From DATEJJ01 sp039649115 (GTDB taxonomy: Bacteria > Actinomycetota > Actinomycetes > Mycobacteriales > Micromonosporaceae), in contig JBBWZQ010000093.1 of assembly GCA_039649115.1 (NCBI GenBank), positions 1 through 52,436 on the forward strand: a stretch of DNA of 52,436 bases, written 5' to 3'. Position numbers and translations under genes: made by a program. A model generated the notes under the pieces. That model did no database searches. It saw nothing but the letters and a program-made list of their open reading frames with translations, and was not told the origin of the DNA. Shown here piece after piece: positions 52,318 through 52,436 of the stretch; position 1 is the first letter of the stretch; each line of letters begins with the position of its first letter.

Positions 52318-52436
52318 CCATGATCAGGGCGTATGGTGCCGGGATGATCACGAGTTGCCGGAGGAACGCGTAGTCGACTATCCGTTTCTCCGCCGGATCG
52401 CGATCAACCCCCGGCTCCCCGTGATCACGGCGCCAC
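52318..52436. repeat. Dispersed palindromic element, copy 2 (cut by window end)
   Basis: This is the second copy of the element at 13567-13686. It starts with the same CCATGATCAGGGCG, keeps the TAGTCGACTA centre (52371-52380) and GATCGCGATC (52396-52405), and matches copy 1 at 86 of 92 positions over 52345-52436. It runs to the last base of the window at GTGATCACGGCGCC, exactly where the tandem array begins in copy 1, so an array may continue outside the window. Confidence 0.85.

Overview
The window is very GC-rich, dense, single-copy chromosomal DNA from an actinobacterium. GTG starts, TANNNT promoters placed 6-7 nt before the start codon (leaderless mRNAs), frequent use of GGTACC in coding sequence, GntR-TetR and BTAD-type regulators, and GATCA-bounded intergenic palindromes all fit Micromonosporaceae. 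A chemoreceptor gene would fit a genus with motile spores (Actinoplanes/Dactylosporangium-like). The genus is inference, not proof. I see no tRNA, rRNA, insertion sequence, phage or CRISPR.

Layout. 0-2.3 kb: two pirins and a small GNAT protein. 2.4-5.9 kb: an osmoprotectant (OpuA/OpuC-type) ABC importer whose ATPase gene is head-to-head with the two permease genes, the lipoprotein receptor gene following the permeases. 6-7.5 kb: trehalose-6-phosphate synthase. 7.7-10.8 kb: GNAT protein, then serA overlapping a D-2-hydroxyglutarate-dehydrogenase-like flavoprotein (serine synthesis). 10.8-13.5 kb: flavin monooxygenase divergent from a GntR-TetR hybrid regulator with a palindromic operator, plus a lipoprotein. 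13.5-14.1 kb: non-coding island with a structured repeat and an 11-unit tandem array. 14.1-19.1 kb: membrane-anchored GH16-like protein, glucosylglycerate-hydrolase-like GH63 enzyme, two-gene ABC transporter. 19.1-26.8 kb: M20 peptidase, chemoreceptor with PilZ domain, hybrid histidine kinase, PolX, and a small DUF4177-like protein. 26.8-30.4 kb: two-subunit ABC exporter. 30.5-36.2 kb: secreted proteins (AA10 LPMO, GH25 lysozyme, a three-fold cysteine-repeat protein, a small RTX protein) interspersed with a rhodanese and a class II aldolase. 36.2-41.7 kb: large BTAD regulator, amidase, small hypothetical, truncated methyltransferase. 41.7-43.6 kb: htpG. 43.6-48.0 kb: CBS-VOC fusion gene followed by a three-subunit molybdenum hydroxylase of the PaoABC type. 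48.4-51.9 kb: secreted subtilase and a Tat-exported phospholipase C-like protein. The window ends inside a second copy of the 13.6-kb repeat.

How the genes fit together. Osmoprotectant uptake, trehalose-6-phosphate synthesis and glucosylglycerate breakdown form a loose compatible-solute theme. SerA with the D-2-HG dehydrogenase makes a redox-coupled pair. The LPMO, lysozyme, subtilase and phospholipase form a secreted-enzyme theme; lysozyme and subtilase carry the same six-repeat (two beta-trefoil) C-terminal module. The most unusual material is non-coding: a GATCA-rich palindromic element present at 13.6 kb and at the right edge (86 of 92 positions identical), attached at the first site to a 19-22-nt tandem array, with a different GTGATCA-bounded hairpin element at 31.6 kb.
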